A stretch of DNA of 64,000 nt from NCBI GenBank assembly GCA_013368375.1, contig JAACJP010000013.1, forward strand, positions 124,001 through 188,000. Direction: 5' to 3'. This DNA comes from Tricholomella constricta. Its lineage: Eukaryota > Basidiomycota > Agaricomycetes > Agaricales > Lyophyllaceae. The translations under genes were made by a program, and so were the position numbers. This document shows, in pieces, positions 62,523 to 64,000 of this stretch. How positions within the stretch are numbered: position 1 is the first letter of the stretch; each line of letters starts with the position of its first letter. Under the pieces are notes generated by a model, which was not told where the DNA came from, ran no database searches, and saw only the letters and a program-made list of their open reading frames with translations.

Positions 62523-64000
62523 ATGCGCCTTGGGGAGCGCCGCAAATTCAAGACCTCCAGCCACCTGTACTCTCGCACTCTCACCATCAACTTCTTCCGA
62601 CTGTCCTGGATAGTGCTTGTCATATGGGGAGAGTTGGGTGTCTTCTACTGGAGCCTTTCTTCTTGCAAATGGCCCGGCCCCTTTCCTGTAAGCATTGGCC
62701 TTTCTTTGTGCTTGTCAATCCACCTGAAGTCACCGTCCAGTCCACAGAAAAACCGACCCGCGTCTTGCTAGTCGCAGACCCACAAGTGCAGCACCCTTTG
62801 CATAACGGAGAACAAACGACGCTTGTTGGCCACCTCCGCCGCTTTGTGTTCGATCTGAACCTGAAGAAAAGCTGGCACGTCACGACTCGTCTCCGCCCCC
62901 ATGTTGTTTTCTTCCTCGGTGACATGCTTGCTGGAGGCAGGTTCGTCAAGGACGAATTTGAGTGAATTCATTCCCCGGGTGCAATTGAGAAGCAGAAGAC
63001 TGACTGCTCCAGATATCAGCAGCACGTTCAGAAATTCAAGTCCATATTCACACTGAGCCCGTCCGTCTCGGTGTTTCACATACCTGGGAATAATGATGTT
63101 GGGTATGCACGGGTACTGTTCAAAGTCTTGGCTGCTTTTTCACGTCCCATTTTGTAGCATGGGAGTCGCGCCGTCATTCTCCAGGACGGTTCGTAGCCAT
63201 TATTCGAAAGCTTTCGGCCCGTTCAACCAGCAAGTCGTGATTCGAAACCACACTTTTGTATTGATCGATGCACCCGACCTTGTCGACGAGGACTATCAAC
63301 GTGCTGGATACGGCATGGGTTTTGATAAATGGAGTGCCATTCCCGAAGGAACCACTGCTTTCATTAAGAATCTAGGACGAGGCAAGACCGCGTTTCCTCA
63401 GATGCGCCTATATTCTTACGACCCTGTCCGTGAAGATGATAATCCTTTGTTCCTGCTCAGCCACATACCTCTAGCCCGACCTGACTCAGCTTCCTGCGGA
63501 CCTTTGAGGGAGAAAGGTACAATACGTAGGGGAGTCGGTCATGGGTACCAAAACACGTTGGGAAAGCAGACCACAGCATTTTTACTAAAATCACTCCAGC
63601 CATCGGCAGTTTACAGGTCAGTGGCACCCTTGTGCCGTCGTTTTACGCCCGGGCGCTATCTTAACTTTTCTTGCACATGACAGCGGCGATAACCGTGATT
63701 ACTGTGAATATACACATACCTCGAAAAACAAGTCCGGGGACATAGCTGCAGACGTTCGCGAGATCACAGTAAAATCTTTCTCCATGTCCAACCATATTCA
63801 ACACCCTGGATTCCAGCTATTATCCCTAATAGATCCCGCCACTGACGCTTCACAACAGTCTTTTCGCGATAAACCATGCACGCTCCCGAACCAATATGGC
63901 ATCTACTCTTCCGTATACTTGCCGTTTTTCATCTTGACTACCCTCACTCTTGTCATCCTGTCCGTAATCCGACATCGCCAAGGTCGCTTACCACAGATCG
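62523..64000 (+). CDS. Ted1/Cdc1/PGAP5-type metallophosphoesterase (cut by window edge)
   Basis: ER membrane Mn-dependent phosphoesterase of the family that trims ethanolamine phosphate from GPI glycans during ER export. N-terminus MRLGERRKFKTSSHLYSRTL, then a membrane segment (FFRLSWIVLVIWGELGVFYW). Phosphoesterase blocks: RVLLVADPQVQHPLHNGEQT, PHVVFFLGDMLAGGRF, FHIPGNNDVG, APSFSRTVRSHYSKAFGPFN, HTFVLIDAPDLVDEDY, NPLFLLSHIPLARPD, CGPLREKGTIRRGVGHGYQN and SGDNRDYCEYTH. A C-terminal membrane segment begins at YLPFFILTTLTLVILSVI. Introns include one with a GC donor (63382-63435). The frame is open to base 64000, so the C-terminal tail is missing. A decayed copy lies inverted at 49160-50749. Confidence 0.88.

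Overview
The window is nuclear DNA of a filamentous basidiomycete, most likely a mushroom-forming agaricomycete. The evidence is dense, mostly single-copy eukaryotic genes cut by many introns of about 50 nt, and the gene families present: a fungal P450, a velvet factor, a DUF7729-type GPI protein, a DUF4045/gelsolin protein, a basidiomycete arrestin-like protein, XPG-like PIN nucleases and a Crypton-like tyrosine recombinase. Exon joins were worked out by eye from splice sites and family conservation. Gene ends are usually firm, but some starts and small exons are not.

Layout. 0-5 kb: 5' part of a cytochrome P450 (cut by the left edge), a PIF/Harbinger-type MITE, a nuclear FKBP prolyl isomerase head-to-head with ARPC4, and a GNAT acetyltransferase. 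5-12 kb: an HLTF/Rad5-like SNF2-RING helicase and the SMC5/6 kleisin NSE4, with an unresolved minus-strand coding stretch between them. 12-24 kb: a long gelsolin-repeat protein, a GPI-anchored secreted protein, a coiled-coil protein, 40S protein uS7 and an unrecognised two-exon gene. 25-35 kb: an unknown nuclear protein, the telomere-capping subunit TEN1, a velvet regulator, an F-box protein head-to-head with a WDR83-type WD40 protein, LSm2 and eS8. 35-40 kb: two UDP-glucose pyrophosphorylase genes arranged tail to tail. 41-46 kb: a Crypton-like tyrosine recombinase followed on the same strand by an XPG-like nuclease. 47-51 kb: an arrestin-like gene and a decayed Ted1/PGAP5-type metallophosphoesterase pseudogene. 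51-64 kb: a large disordered nuclear protein, CPA1, a BSD-domain protein, an MFS anion permease, and the full-length Ted1/PGAP5-type gene, cut by the right edge.

Most genes are housekeeping: translation (uS7, eS8), splicing (LSm2), genome stability (HLTF-like, NSE4, TEN1), actin (ARPC4, gelsolin), cell-wall sugar supply (UGPase) and arginine synthesis (CPA1). The accessory part is 41-51 kb, where the recombinase/nuclease pair and the broken phosphoesterase copy lie. The best candidate for an undescribed element is the recombinase plus nuclease unit. Other signals worth checking are start codons isolated on 3-4 nt exons in three genes, a matching 9-nt last exon in both UGPase copies, two probable GC-AG introns, and a single-base lesion in a splice donor of the XPG-like gene. 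No rRNA, tRNA or CRISPR array was recognised.
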